64,000 nucleotides of DNA, taken from contig NZ_JMKP01000008.1 of the NCBI RefSeq assembly GCF_000685805.1, positions 51,475-115,474 on the forward strand, in the 5' to 3' direction. The position numbers were made by a program, and so were the translations under genes. The stretch comes from Psychrobacter phenylpyruvicus DSM 7000 = NBRC 102152 (lineage in GTDB: Bacteria; Pseudomonadota; Gammaproteobacteria; Pseudomonadales; Moraxellaceae). Of this stretch, positions 8,616 through 17,975 are shown piece by piece; the stretch's first letter is position 1, and every line of letters begins with the position of its first letter. The notes below the pieces were generated by a model. It did no database searches and was not told the origin of the DNA. It saw nothing but the letters and a program-made list of their open reading frames with translations.

Positions 8616-9716
8616 ATGTCAGTAAAAAATATCCTCATAATAATAGATTCATTAGCTGCAAGCGGAGGAGAAGTAGCCTGCTTAAATTTGGCCAAAGGTA
8701 TGTTAAAGTTAGGGTTCAAGGTGCATGTCCTATACTTTTACGATAAAGTGGAATTAGTTGTTGATTCAAGGGTGCATACCCATCTAATTGATATTCAAAA
8801 ATATCGTATACTTCCTAAAAAAATACGTTACCAAGTCTTCGCTAAGAAAGTCGATAAATACATTCAAAAGAATATAGGCGATGTGACTCTGGCTATATCT
8901 AATTTAAATCAAAGTGATTTAATTATGTCTTATAGTCAGATAAAAAATTTGGCTTATGTTATTCATAGTACTTTCTCATATGCTAACAATATGGATATTA
9001 ATTCTCAAACGTTAAAGCCTTGGTTGACGCCTGGTCATAGAGACTATAATACAATAATGTTTTATCAACGTATATATTCAAAACATCCATGTATTTGTGT
9101 GAGTAAGGGTGTTGAAGAGGATTTCAGAAAATATTTTGGTGATGTTACTGATATCAGAACCATTTACAATGCATTTGATAGAGATTCAATCAAATTACTT
9201 GCTGATAAGTTTATACCTAAAGAATCTGAATATATTATCCATGTGGGCTCTTTTTATAAAGTAAAAGCGCATGATGATTTACTTAAAGCATATGCAAAAA
9301 CGAGTAAAAAATACTCACTTATGCTAATTGGTAAAGGGAAATTGCTAGAAGAAATTAAAAAGTTAGCTTACGAGTTAGGTATAGAAGATAAGGTATTGTT
9401 TATGGGTTTTAAATCCAATCCCTTTCCATTTATAAAAAATGCTAAAGGATTAGTTTTATCTTCACACTATGAAGGTCTTGGTAGAGTGTTGGTGGAAGCT
9501 CAGGTGTTGGAAATACCTACTATTAGTACAGATTGTCCTTCTGGTCCTAGAGAAATATTACCAGAGAAATGTTTGACACCAACTAATGATATCGACTCAC
9601 TATCAAAAAAAATTGAGGACTTAATGCAAAATCCTGAAAATTATAAATCAAATTTCAATGAAGAGTTACTACCTGAAAATATAGCAAGACAATACTTAGA
9701 ATTTATGAATGTATAA
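8616..9716 (+). CDS. GT4-family glycosyltransferase, tandem copy A
   Basis: A 366-residue GT-B enzyme. The head NILIIIDSLAASGGEVACLN matches the glycine-rich start of GT4 proteins that transfer N-acetylgalactosamine, glucose or galactose in LPS assembly. The C-terminal half has IIHVGSFYKVKAHDDLLKAY, then LIGKGKLLEEI and the E-x7-E region SSHYEGLGRVLVEAQVLEIP (about 288-307). The following sequence, STDCPSGPREIL, is shared with the next gene. ATG 8616 has AAGG upstream. It is followed after 115 bp by a close paralogue in the same direction, so a tandem duplication with divergence is the simplest history. AT-rich codon use sets it apart from flanking core genes. Confidence 0.85.
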   Translation: MSVKNILIIIDSLAASGGEVACLNLAKGMLKLGFKVHVLYFYDKVELVVDSRVHTHLIDIQKYRILPKKIRYQVFAKKVDKYIQKNIGDVTLAISNLNQSDLIMSYSQIKNLAYVIHSTFSYANNMDINSQTLKPWLTPGHRDYNTIMFYQRIYSKHPCICVSKGVEEDFRKYFGDVTDIRTIYNAFDRDSIKLLADKFIPKESEYIIHVGSFYKVKAHDDLLKAYAKTSKKYSLMLIGKGKLLEEIKKLAYELGIEDKVLFMGFKSNPFPFIKNAKGLVLSSHYEGLGRVLVEAQVLEIPTISTDCPSGPREILPEKCLTPTNDIDSLSKKIEDLMQNPENYKSNFNEELLPENIARQYLEFMNV

Positions 9717-9831
9717 TGATTAAATATCGCTTCTAAAAATTTAAAATCATTTGCTCTAAAAGTTCTAACATAAAGTATCTTCAACTTATATGTAAAGTGA
9801 ATATTTACTATAAACGATTTGTAAATTCTAA

Positions 9832-10971
9832 ATGGGTAAAAGAATGACAAGTATTGTAAATCAATCAGAAAATTTTAATGTAGTACTTATAGTAAAGTCA
9901 TTAGAAGGCCGAGGCGCTGAACGTTCCGTTTCTACTTTAGCTTCAGGCTTTTTGCAACTTGGTTGGCATGTACATATTGTTATGCTTGACAATACTATAG
10001 AAATACCTATTGATGAAGGAATTAATTTGCATGTTCTTAATTACAGTAGTTTGAAATATAAATTAAAATTGAATAGATCTACTAAATATAAAGCATTTGC
10101 AAAAGATATAGATCGCTATATTTTAACTAATGTAGGTGTACCAAGCTTAGTATTAGCTAATCTGTATAAGATTAATTGGATCATGAGCTATAGTAGGTTA
10201 CCCAATATTGTAAACATATTACATACAGCTTTATCAAAACAGTTTGAAAAAAAGATCCATTCTAGTCCAAGAAAAACACTTGAGCATTTAAAAGAAGTTT
10301 ATGGTAAACATCCTTGTAGTTCAGTCAGTGAAGGTGCTAGATTAGATTTGATAGATACAATCGGAGATATTACACCTACTGTAACTATCTTCAATCCTTG
10401 TGACAGTGAGAAGATTATTTCAGAAAGCTATGAATTTTTCGATTTTAAAAAGTTAAGTATCGAGCCAAAACAGTTTATCATCCACGTTGGATCGTTTGAC
10501 ATAGTGAAAAATCATGAGTTACTCATAAGAGCTTTTGCTAAAACAGATATGAAGTTACCTTTAGTATTAGTAGGAAAAGGTAAGCTTGAAGAAAAAATTA
10601 AAAAATTAGTTAATGAACTAGGTATTGAAGATAAGGTTAAATTTGCTGGTTTTATAAAAAATCCTTATCCTTTAATTGCTAATGCAAGCTTGATGGTATT
10701 AACTTCAAACTTTGAAGGTTTTGGTTATGTAATTGCTGAAGGACAGATTTTGAAAGTTCCTGTAATAAGCACTGATTGTCCATATGGTCCTAGAGAGCTA
10801 CTTCCTAAAACCAATCTCACACCTATAAACGATATTGATGCTATGACATGCAAATTAATTGAAGCTATACAGGAACCACAAAAGTTTAATACACAATCGC
10901 CCTATAATTTAGAGCCAGTTAATATAGCAAATCGATATATTGAATTCATAAAACATATTAACAAAATCTAG
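9832..10971 (+). CDS. GT4-family glycosyltransferase, tandem copy B
   Basis: A 379-residue paralogue of the preceding gene: VVLIVKSLEGRGAERSVSTL at the start, FIIHVGSFDIVKNHELLIRA in the middle, LVGKGKLEEKIKKLVNELGI, then SNFEGFGYVIAEGQILKVP with E-x7-E, and STDCPYGPRELLP. The two proteins align over their full lengths by eye, with copy B longer at the N-terminus. ATG 9832 lacks a clear ribosome site; ATG 9844, twelve bases on, has AAAAGA in front and may be the true start. It ends 14 bp before the convergent unknown gene at 10986. The probable role is addition of one sugar of the LOS outer core or a surface glycan; the linkage is unknown. Confidence 0.83.
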   Translation: MGKRMTSIVNQSENFNVVLIVKSLEGRGAERSVSTLASGFLQLGWHVHIVMLDNTIEIPIDEGINLHVLNYSSLKYKLKLNRSTKYKAFAKDIDRYILTNVGVPSLVLANLYKINWIMSYSRLPNIVNILHTALSKQFEKKIHSSPRKTLEHLKEVYGKHPCSSVSEGARLDLIDTIGDITPTVTIFNPCDSEKIISESYEFFDFKKLSIEPKQFIIHVGSFDIVKNHELLIRAFAKTDMKLPLVLVGKGKLEEKIKKLVNELGIEDKVKFAGFIKNPYPLIANASLMVLTSNFEGFGYVIAEGQILKVPVISTDCPYGPRELLPKTNLTPINDIDAMTCKLIEAIQEPQKFNTQSPYNLEPVNIANRYIEFIKHINKI

Positions 10972-10985
10972 CTATTAATAGAAAA

Positions 10986-11738
10986 TTAATCCCACCATTG
11001 AGTCCTTTGTTTCTGATGCAAGGGTTTGAATCTTGAGTAAACACTGTAATTGTTGTTTAGGCGATAGAATACTTCAGATAGTATAGATCCTCCAAGTTTA
11101 CTTTTTTTGCCCATACTATCCATGCGCCACCGCATGTTACGTAAAGTGTCGCCTCGTTCAGGTAAGATACCTTCTAATCCATCAAATAATAATAAATGAA
11201 GAGCATTTTCAGGAATTTTATTTTCTTTATAGTTTACATTTGTGAGTTTATCCGTATCCCAAAAATGACGCTCACTTTCATACATATTTACAGTGTTAAC
11301 TAACATTACAATTGCAAGGCATATTCCACTCAAAGCATCATCATCGCTATAATCGATGAACGTATCACATGCTGAAATAATCCAACGTAAGTTTAGATTA
11401 CTAAGTAAAAACTCATGCTCTTTATTCCAAAGTTCTTCGAATGCCTTATAATGCTTCTTTACTTTATATTCACGACGTATCATTACAATTAGTTTAGCAT
11501 GATAAAAAAGCAGTTCTGGTTTACCCTGGAAAGATAATTTCAGATGATCCATATGCTTATCTAAATCAGAAAAAGCTTCAGATTCATATTTTTCAATTTC
11601 TTCACCATCAATTAACTTGGATTTCATTTTTTCAAAATCAACAAATTCTGTTTCAGGTGCATGCTCTGAGGCACCTTTTCTCTTTCTATAACGATTAAAC
11701 GATAGTAGCTTTTCTAATTTAGTTTTATTGCGTTGCAT
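10986..11738 (-). CDS. Unknown protein of the glycan cluster
   Basis: I do not recognise this 250-residue protein. It has a basic head (MQRNKTKLEKLLSFNRYRKR), a helical, charged middle and a C-terminus ending in QRTQWWD. No signal peptide, membrane segment or catalytic motif is apparent; one hydrophobic stretch (LSGICLAIVMLVNTVNMY, about 134-151) looks like a buried helix rather than a membrane span. It is convergent with the GT4 gene at 9832 and co-oriented with the genes at 11810, 12729 and 13582. A role in surface-sugar synthesis or modification is only guilt by association. ATG 11738 has a weak AGAG site. Confidence 0.7.
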   Translation of the reverse strand: MQRNKTKLEKLLSFNRYRKRKGASEHAPETEFVDFEKMKSKLIDGEEIEKYESEAFSDLDKHMDHLKLSFQGKPELLFYHAKLIVMIRREYKVKKHYKAFEELWNKEHEFLLSNLNLRWIISACDTFIDYSDDDALSGICLAIVMLVNTVNMYESERHFWDTDKLTNVNYKENKIPENALHLLLFDGLEGILPERGDTLRNMRWRMDSMGKKSKLGGSILSEVFYRLNNNYSVYSRFKPLHQKQRTQWWD

Positions 11739-11809
11739 AATTTTACTCTAATGAAATTTGATTACGTATTATGATTACGTATTAATAGTATCTATTATTT
11801 AAAAAAAGA

Positions 11810-12658
11810 CTAGATATTTTTAAATAAAAACTTGGAAATATTTGATTTATTGTTAACTTGTGTTCCATGTATTCCATAAACTTTACCCAATAAATCAAAG
11901 GAAGGTACAATACGATCTGTTATCGCTTTATCAAGTTTACAGGGCGCAGCGTTGTCCTGTTTTTCATAAAATCTAGGTTGGTTACTGTTTATTAAATCTA
12001 TACCATATAAGTTGATTTGATTGGCATCTAATGTATAGGCTAGTTGGGCTGCCACGAAAGCGACAGTACCAGCTTCAACAAACCCTCGCTCAATATTTAA
12101 AGAAACCCCTATAGGTTTAGAATAACTTGAAGTATCAATGACGAAGTCGGGATGGTCTTTAAAGTCAGCTAATGATAGTTTTTTATTGCCTATCTTCTTG
12201 ACTAAAGGTAGAGAATTAAGAAAACCAACCTTATTAGTAGAGACTATTGGTCTATCTACTGGGTAAATGATAGTAATACAGTGCTGATATTTTTCAATAA
12301 TATGAGGTAATTTTATGGCAATCGCTTCGATCACTGGTTTGGTGATGTATAAAGGCTGGCCAGCATAAAAATGCTCTAGAATCTCGGAATTGTGTTTGAT
12401 AAATCTTTCATCACTTATCACATAAGCCACAATATTGGTGAAATCATGCTCTGCAGTAAGGGTAAGACTACCATTAACGAATATACTCGGACCACTCAAT
12501 AAATCATCTTCAAATTTCACTTTGGTGATAGAAGGCCCAGAAGCAAAGATATTTACTGACAAGCCTTTGAGGCTTTGTGATACGTTTTGCTTATCAAAGG
12601 TTTTGATAGAATAACTGCCATTTGAAGTTTTTATATCGATGTACTTAGGAGTCAGCAT
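11810..12658 (-). CDS. Unknown protein with GPSI motif, possible glycan-cluster transferase
   Basis: A protein of about 282 residues with the N-terminal pattern LSVNIFASGPSITKVKF (about 32-48), reminiscent of the G-x-GPS loop seen in DUF115/MptE-like proteins and in GT42-type sialyltransferases, followed by SIFVNGSLTL and VAYVISDERF. The C-terminal part has the Rossmann-like stretch QLAYTLDANQINLYGIDLIN, where a conserved Asp in YGIDL is typical of these LPS-associated families. The family match is tentative. ATG 12658 is preferred over an in-frame TTG two codons earlier. It is in the minus-strand group that includes the copy-2 glycosyltransferase and the acyltransferase, so it is probably an LOS gene. 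Confidence 0.65.
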   Translation of the reverse strand: MLTPKYIDIKTSNGSYSIKTFDKQNVSQSLKGLSVNIFASGPSITKVKFEDDLLSGPSIFVNGSLTLTAEHDFTNIVAYVISDERFIKHNSEILEHFYAGQPLYITKPVIEAIAIKLPHIIEKYQHCITIIYPVDRPIVSTNKVGFLNSLPLVKKIGNKKLSLADFKDHPDFVIDTSSYSKPIGVSLNIERGFVEAGTVAFVAAQLAYTLDANQINLYGIDLINSNQPRFYEKQDNAAPCKLDKAITDRIVPSFDLLGKVYGIHGTQVNNKSNISKFLFKNI

Positions 12659-12728
12659 AACCAAGTCTTTGTGATGTCAGTTTTAATATGGATAGAATAA
12701 CGGTCTAAATTAATTTAGTTTGGTTTAG

Positions 12729-13532
12729 CTACTGCCAATACTGTTTTAACCAAGGACTCGGTTTAACATGACGGTACCATTTACCGCCACCACCTTTAAT
12801 GGCATCAGGTGGATTAATCTCGCCATGAAAAATAATAATCTTAGCACCTTCAGGTAAGCTAGGCGATTTAATAAAGTTAAAGGGAATAGGCGCCATGCAC
12901 TGGTATTTAAAGCTAACACACCAAGATTTATCCCAATATTCTAAATGATGGTGCTTACGTAAATAATTGGATAAATAAGCTTGCTCATGGCGAACTTCGT
13001 TGCGTATGGTTGAAAAATTATGTTCGAAGTTACTTAATAAATTAGGATAAGTGTTTTGACCGACCTTGAAACGATATACTGAGCTATTGCCAATCATACG
13101 CCACGGCTTTTTCCAATCACGAATAATAATTACGCTGTCTTCATGTTCTGCTTCGTATTCAAAAAAAGCATCAATGTTATCGACGATGACAATATCAATG
13201 TCTAAAAATAAGGCAGTGCCCTTTAAATCGTATAGCTCAGGTTTGAAAGTAGTTAGCTTCTTCCAACCACGCTCAGGCAAACCATCGGGCAAATTAAGTT
13301 CAGGAATAGGGTAGCAGCGAACATTAGGATCAATGCCAGTCTCATCATCGGTTAAGCATACCATTTCAAAGTCTAGAGTTAGATTGCGCTTAACCATATT
13401 ATATAAGCGATTGACATACTCTGGACCATATTTGGTGCCCCATTTCATACAGATAACATAACGCTTATTTTCGGAGTCTTCAACGTTATGACTTGGAGTT
13501 GAGCGATTTGGTAAATCAGAGTTGCTAATCAT
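12729..13532 (-). CDS. Putative glycosyltransferase of the surface-glycan cluster (copy 2)
   Basis: A 267-residue paralogue of the gene at 6610. The shared blocks are VICMKWGTKYGPEYVNRLYN, MVCLTDDETG, LFLDIDIVIVDNIDAFF with the presumed D-x-D metal site (about 96-112), WCVSFKYQCMAPIPFNF and IIFHGEINPPDAI. The family looks GT-A-like and cytoplasmic. ATG 13532 is 49 bp downstream of the acyltransferase stop, so these two are probably co-transcribed. Its inverted position relative to copy 1 suggests that the intervening glycan genes arrived or were rearranged between two copies. Substrates are unknown. Confidence 0.7.
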   Translation of the reverse strand: MISNSDLPNRSTPSHNVEDSENKRYVICMKWGTKYGPEYVNRLYNMVKRNLTLDFEMVCLTDDETGIDPNVRCYPIPELNLPDGLPERGWKKLTTFKPELYDLKGTALFLDIDIVIVDNIDAFFEYEAEHEDSVIIIRDWKKPWRMIGNSSVYRFKVGQNTYPNLLSNFEHNFSTIRNEVRHEQAYLSNYLRKHHHLEYWDKSWCVSFKYQCMAPIPFNFIKSPSLPEGAKIIIFHGEINPPDAIKGGGGKWYRHVKPSPWLKQYWQ

Positions 13533-13581
13533 TTTATACTCGCACTTAACTTAAGTAATAGTGACTTTTATTTTAGTGATT

Positions 13582-14496
13582 TTATTTCGATATTATATAG
13601 TTGTTTATATAACTTTGTAATTGTTCTTCGGTGGCATTATAAGGGTTATCAATAGTAGGGATACGTTTAAAACGTTTATAGCTCCACATATAATGTTCAG
13701 AACTCGCTTTTATCATATTTTCCATTGCTTGATTTAATGCCTTGGTCGATACCATAAGGTCTTTCGAATAAAGCTCAGGATTATCAAGCTTTGTACAATA
13801 AATATCAAATCTATTATCTTTGTTACGCAAGCAGGTAAGACCCACGAGAGCGCATTTTGTTTTGCTAGCAAGTTTAGGCGCTAAGGTACTACTTAGAGTT
13901 TCTATCCCAAAAAATGGGACGGTAACGCCCCCTGAGGGCCGAGGGACATGATCAGGTAAGATAATACTAAATCCACCAGATTTTAAGGTTTTAAATAGAG
14001 CTTTAACCCCACTGGCATCTGTAGGTACTAAAGTGGCGTTTAAACGCTGCCGACCTTGTAAAACGAAGTCATTGCTTAATTTTCCTTTGACTGGTTTGTA
14101 TAAGATAGTAGGGGAGCCAAATTGATTTAGCCAGGCATTCATCATTTCCCATGTACCAAGATGTGGCACAATGGCCAGCATACCATTTGGGTTAGCTAAA
14201 GCCTCTTCAAGTATCTCCTTATCGAATACATTATCAATCTGTTCAATGCTCCATTCAGGTGGCATTGCCCAACATTTAATAGACTCAACAGTGCTAAGTG
14301 CTTGATTGCGTAGTATGGTGCTTTTAAATTTGCGTCTTTGTTTATCGCTCAGCTCAGGGTAAACCAAACGCAAATTAACCATAGTGACTTCTTTGATGGT
14401 CAAATTCGGTATGTATTTGGCAACGGCCACTACAAAAAGTGCCATGGCCCGCATAACGGACAATGGCACGTATTTAAAAACATTAAATGGATTCAT
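13582..14496 (-). CDS. Lipid A biosynthesis acyltransferase family (LpxL/LpxM-like)
   Basis: A 304-residue member of the LpxL/HtrB lysophospholipid acyltransferase family, which adds a secondary acyl chain to Kdo2-lipid IVA or a related acceptor at the inner face of the inner membrane. The catalytic H-x4-E is in PHLGTWEM (about 112-119). The substrate block LPDHVPRPSGGVTVPFFG and the C-terminal EHYMWSYKRFKR, both typical, are present. An N-terminal hydrophobic segment (VMRAMALFVVAVAKYI, about 14-29) is the usual anchor. ATG 14496 starts the minus-strand group with genes at 12729, 11810 and 10986. Whether it is LpxL, LpxM or a third paralogue cannot be decided here. Confidence 0.88.
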   Translation of the reverse strand: MNPFNVFKYVPLSVMRAMALFVVAVAKYIPNLTIKEVTMVNLRLVYPELSDKQRRKFKSTILRNQALSTVESIKCWAMPPEWSIEQIDNVFDKEILEEALANPNGMLAIVPHLGTWEMMNAWLNQFGSPTILYKPVKGKLSNDFVLQGRQRLNATLVPTDASGVKALFKTLKSGGFSIILPDHVPRPSGGVTVPFFGIETLSSTLAPKLASKTKCALVGLTCLRNKDNRFDIYCTKLDNPELYSKDLMVSTKALNQAMENMIKASSEHYMWSYKRFKRIPTIDNPYNATEEQLQSYINNYIISK

Positions 14497-14621
14497 ATTA
14501 AAACACCCAAAAGTAAGGCGATACTGGTTGTTATTAATTTAGCCATTATCGCCTTACAAGTAAAACTCACTGATTTGAACTCAGTAAATAGTTTAAAAGA
14601 GTAGTGTTAATTAATGATAAA

Positions 14622-16427
14622 TTACTCTTTTGATTCAGCTTGAGCTTTTTCACGAACACGGATGCCCAATTCACGAAGCTGACGACTATCTACTTCCGCA
14701 GGAGCCTGTGTTAATGGACAGTCAGCTGTTTTGGTTTTCGGGAAAGCAATCACGTCACGGATTGAGCTTGCGCCAACCATCAACATGATTAAGCGATCTA
14801 GACCGAATGCCAAGCCACCGTGCGGAGGCGCACCAAACTTAAGCGCGTCTAGTAAGAAGCTGAATTTCTCATTGGCTTCTTCTTCAGAGATACCTAGAGC
14901 ATCAAATACCGCACGCTGCATCTCTACCGTGTTGATACGTAAACTACCACCACCGATTTCAGTGCCGTTTAATACCATATCATAAGCGATAGATAGCGCA
15001 GTTTCTGGGCTATTTTTTAACTCTTCAACTGAACCTTTAGGCATAGTGAACGGGTGGTGCATAGAGGTCCACTTACCATCATCGGTTTCCTCAAACATTG
15101 GGAAGTCAACTACCCATAGTGGAGCCCACTCACAGGTTTCCATGTTCATGTCTAGACCAATCTTGACACGTAATGCACCCATGGCATCATTAACAATCTT
15201 CGCTTTATCAGCACCAAAGAAGATAATGTCGCCGTCTTGAGCGCCAGTACGTTCAATCAGACTTACCAATACGTCGTCGCTCATGTTTTTGATAATTGGT
15301 GACTGTAAGCCAGACTCTTTATCCACACCATTATTGATATTAGTGATATCATTCACTTTGATGTAGGCCAGACCACGAGCGCCATAGATGCCTACATATT
15401 TGGTGTATTCATCAATCTGTTTACGCGTTAGTGAGCCACCATTTGGTACACGTAATGCTGCCACGCGACCTTTAGGATCGTTAGCGGGGCCGGCGAATAC
15501 TTTGAACTCAACGCCTTGCATTAAGTCAGCTACGTCGACTAACTTAAGTGGAATACGTAAGTCTGGCTTATCTGAAGCATAGTCACGCATCGCATCTGCA
15601 TAAGTCATGCGAGGGAATTCACCTAAGTCTACATCAAGCATAGTTTTGAATAGGTTTTGGATTAACCCTTCATTGATGCTCATGATTTCTTCTTCAGTTA
15701 AGAAAGAAGTTTCGATGTCCACCTGAGTGAATTCTGGCTGACGGTCAGCACGTAAGTCCTCATCACGGAAGCACTTAGCGATTTGATAATAGCGATCAAA
15801 GCCTGACACCATTAGCAATTGTTTGAATAGCTGTGGTGACTGCGGAAGAGCGAAGAAGTTGCCTGGACGCGTACGTGAGGGTACAAGATAGTCACGAGCA
15901 CCTTCTGGAGTAGCACGAGTTAGGATTGGAGTTTCAACGTCTAAGAAGCCATGGTCATCTAAATAACGACGAATAGTAGAAGTGGCTTTAGCACGGAATA
16001 CCATACGCTCTAGCATTTGCGGGCGACGCATATCTAAATAACGGTATTTAAGACGTAAGTCTTCGTTTACCGTGGTATTTTCGTCATTAAGAGGGAATGG
16101 AGGTGTTTCTGATTTAGCCAATACTTCAATTTCTTTGGCTAATAGCTCTACCTGACCACTGGTCATGTTTGGGTTTTCAGTACCTTCGTAACGCTTACGC
16201 ACACGCCCAGTGATTTGTAATACATACTCAGGACGGGCTGCATCAGCCGTTGCAAAAGCCTCTGGTGTATCTGGGTCAATTACAACCTGTAGGATACCTT
16301 CACGGTCACGCATATCTAAGAAGATTACACCACCGTGGTCACGGCGACGGTGAATCCATCCTTTTACAGTGATGGTTTGCTCTAGCAACGCTTCGGTTAC
16401 TGCCCCACAATACTCGGTACGCTTCAT
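14622..16427 (-). CDS. aspS: Aspartate-tRNA ligase, predicted non-discriminating
   Basis: Bacterial-type class II AspRS of 601 residues. It has the N-terminal OB anticodon domain ([20 protein letters not shown]), motif 2 ([20 protein letters not shown], about 217-236), the GAD insertion and motif 3 ([15 protein letters not shown], about 548-562). Residue 31 is His in RRRDHGG and a Gly stands at 82 in YEGTENPN. In Pseudomonas aeruginosa His31 and Gly83 mark a non-discriminating enzyme that also charges tRNA-Asn, with GatCAB then amidating Asp-tRNA-Asn. That reading is inference. ATG 16427 is the only sensible start. It is divergent from sohB across 254 bp. Confidence 0.96.
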   Translation of the reverse strand: MKRTEYCGAVTEALLEQTITVKGWIHRRRDHGGVIFLDMRDREGILQVVIDPDTPEAFATADAARPEYVLQITGRVRKRYEGTENPNMTSGQVELLAKEIEVLAKSETPPFPLNDENTTVNEDLRLKYRYLDMRRPQMLERMVFRAKATSTIRRYLDDHGFLDVETPILTRATPEGARDYLVPSRTRPGNFFALPQSPQLFKQLLMVSGFDRYYQIAKCFRDEDLRADRQPEFTQVDIETSFLTEEEIMSINEGLIQNLFKTMLDVDLGEFPRMTYADAMRDYASDKPDLRIPLKLVDVADLMQGVEFKVFAGPANDPKGRVAALRVPNGGSLTRKQIDEYTKYVGIYGARGLAYIKVNDITNINNGVDKESGLQSPIIKNMSDDVLVSLIERTGAQDGDIIFFGADKAKIVNDAMGALRVKIGLDMNMETCEWAPLWVVDFPMFEETDDGKWTSMHHPFTMPKGSVEELKNSPETALSIAYDMVLNGTEIGGGSLRINTVEMQRAVFDALGISEEEANEKFSFLLDALKFGAPPHGGLAFGLDRLIMLMVGASSIRDVIAFPKTKTADCPLTQAPAEVDSRQLRELGIRVREKAQAESKE

Positions 16428-16681
16428 AAACTGTCCACTACCTATCAGTTATCAAAAAGAATAATTATAAAATTAAGAAGGTTATCTCAATAAGAATTTT
16501 TATCAAACGCTCATTATGCCTAATCTTGGCGTTTGTTACAACCAAGCACCCTTGAAATGTTCAAATGCAAACGCATATTAATAACAATATTATAAAAATA
16601 TAGTGCCGATATACCGTTATTATATCAATCCTGTTTTTGAGTTGTTTTACCTATTGTAGTTTTATCTATTAAGGAAAGTCT

Positions 16682-17680
16682 ATGTTGTTTCATCCTGCTA
16701 AAAATCCTGTTGAACTAAAAGTCATTCATCTAAATAAAAGCCAAGACCAACGTCGCAAAAGTTTAATTGAGGCGACAGAAGATAAAAATGCGGTAAAGCA
16801 ATTTCAGAAAGCACTGGCCAAAAAAGCGAAACAGAAATTAAAAGACAAGGCCAAATCAAAGAAAAAAGAGAAAAGAGTCTTTGTGTTAGATTTTGATGGA
16901 GATATCAAAGCCTCTGCAGTAAAACATTTGCGTGAGGAAATTAGCACCATTATTAGCACCGCGAACAAAGAAGATGAAGTGGTCGTACGCCTAGAGTCTG
17001 GTGGCGGCATGGTACATAGCTATGGTTTAGCAGCAGCGCAATTGGTACGCCTAAAAGAAGCAGGACTGACGCTTACCATCTGTGTTGACAAAATTGCAGC
17101 CAGTGGCGGCTATATGATGGCCTGTGTTGCCGATAAGATTTTGGCAGCGCCTTTTGCAGTCGTTGGCTCTATTGGGGTGGTATCACAAATGCCAAACTTC
17201 AATAAATGGCTAAAAAAACACGACATCGACTATGAAATGTTCACCGCTGGTGAGTATAAGCGTACTGTGACGATGTTCGGTGAAAATGATGACGAAGACC
17301 GCACTAAATACAAAGAGGAGCTTGAACAAACTCATCAGTTGTTTAAGCATTTTGTCACTACTTATCGTCCTCAGCTTGACCTATCAAAAGTGGCCAATGG
17401 CGATCATTGGTATGGAGAAGACGCGCTGAAATTAAACTTGGTAGACGAGCTTAGTACTTCAGATGCTTATCTACTGAAGCAAATGGAAGATTATCAAGCG
17501 TACGCATTACTGTCGCGTCAAAAGCCTACTTTGGTAGAGAAGTTAGGCTTGGCAAATGCGGCACATTCGGCAGTGTCGGGTATGGTAAGTACCGCTACTA
17601 AATCTGCATTGACGGCGCTTGGTGATAAGCTACCAGAAGTGATGAACAAAATTGAACAAGATAAGCGTTTAAAATTTTAA
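16682..17680 (+). CDS. sohB: SohB-like S49 protease lacking the N-terminal membrane anchor
   Basis: An S49-family (SppA/SohB) serine protease of 332 residues. The catalytic serine is in KIAASGGYMMACVADKI (about 137-153) and the general-base lysine in GEYKRTVTMFGEN (about 194-206); FVLDFDGDIKASAVKHLREE is the SohB start of the fold. Escherichia coli SohB (349 residues) begins with a membrane helix. Here the N-terminus is MLFHPAKNPVELKVIHLN followed by a lysine-rich coiled stretch (about 35-62) and no hydrophobic helix. AAGGAAAG precedes ATG 16682 and no in-frame upstream extension supplies an anchor. The protease may therefore be peripheral or cytoplasmic. A strong terminator follows at 17799. 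Confidence 0.88.
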   Translation: MLFHPAKNPVELKVIHLNKSQDQRRKSLIEATEDKNAVKQFQKALAKKAKQKLKDKAKSKKKEKRVFVLDFDGDIKASAVKHLREEISTIISTANKEDEVVVRLESGGGMVHSYGLAAAQLVRLKEAGLTLTICVDKIAASGGYMMACVADKILAAPFAVVGSIGVVSQMPNFNKWLKKHDIDYEMFTAGEYKRTVTMFGENDDEDRTKYKEELEQTHQLFKHFVTTYRPQLDLSKVANGDHWYGEDALKLNLVDELSTSDAYLLKQMEDYQAYALLSRQKPTLVEKLGLANAAHSAVSGMVSTATKSALTALGDKLPEVMNKIEQDKRLKF

Positions 17681-17798
17681 GTGCGTTTATCATCAGTCAG
17701 GTTGTTATAAAAGCTCCGCTTAAAGCCTATTATGTAAATAGTAAGTAAGGCAATATAATGGTCTGATAGTTAGTTGTTTTTAAGCTGTATTTGATAAG

Positions 17799-17823
17799 AG
17801 CGACCTTTAGGTCGCTTTTTTTT
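17799..17823 (+). terminator. Intrinsic terminator after sohB
   Basis: Seven-base perfect stem AGCGACC / GGTCGCT with loop TTTA, followed by eight T residues. It lies about 120 bp after the sohB stop. Confidence 0.9.
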
Positions 17824-17975
17824 ATGGAGTTATTGCTCAGAATTCTAAACAATAAGGGCTAAGTTCTAAGTTACATTATTGAGTTAAAAGCTAAGTAGTT
17901 AGAAACTGCTAAAAGTAACAATGTTTAACCATTAATAAACCGTTTAAGCATTAATAAACCAAGGATAGGTTATCA

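Noticed and set aside
13066..13314. Plus-strand frame of 82 codons opposite the glycosyltransferase at 12729
   Set aside because: It is the antisense shadow of a recognised gene, with no ribosome site and serine- and lysine-rich noise.
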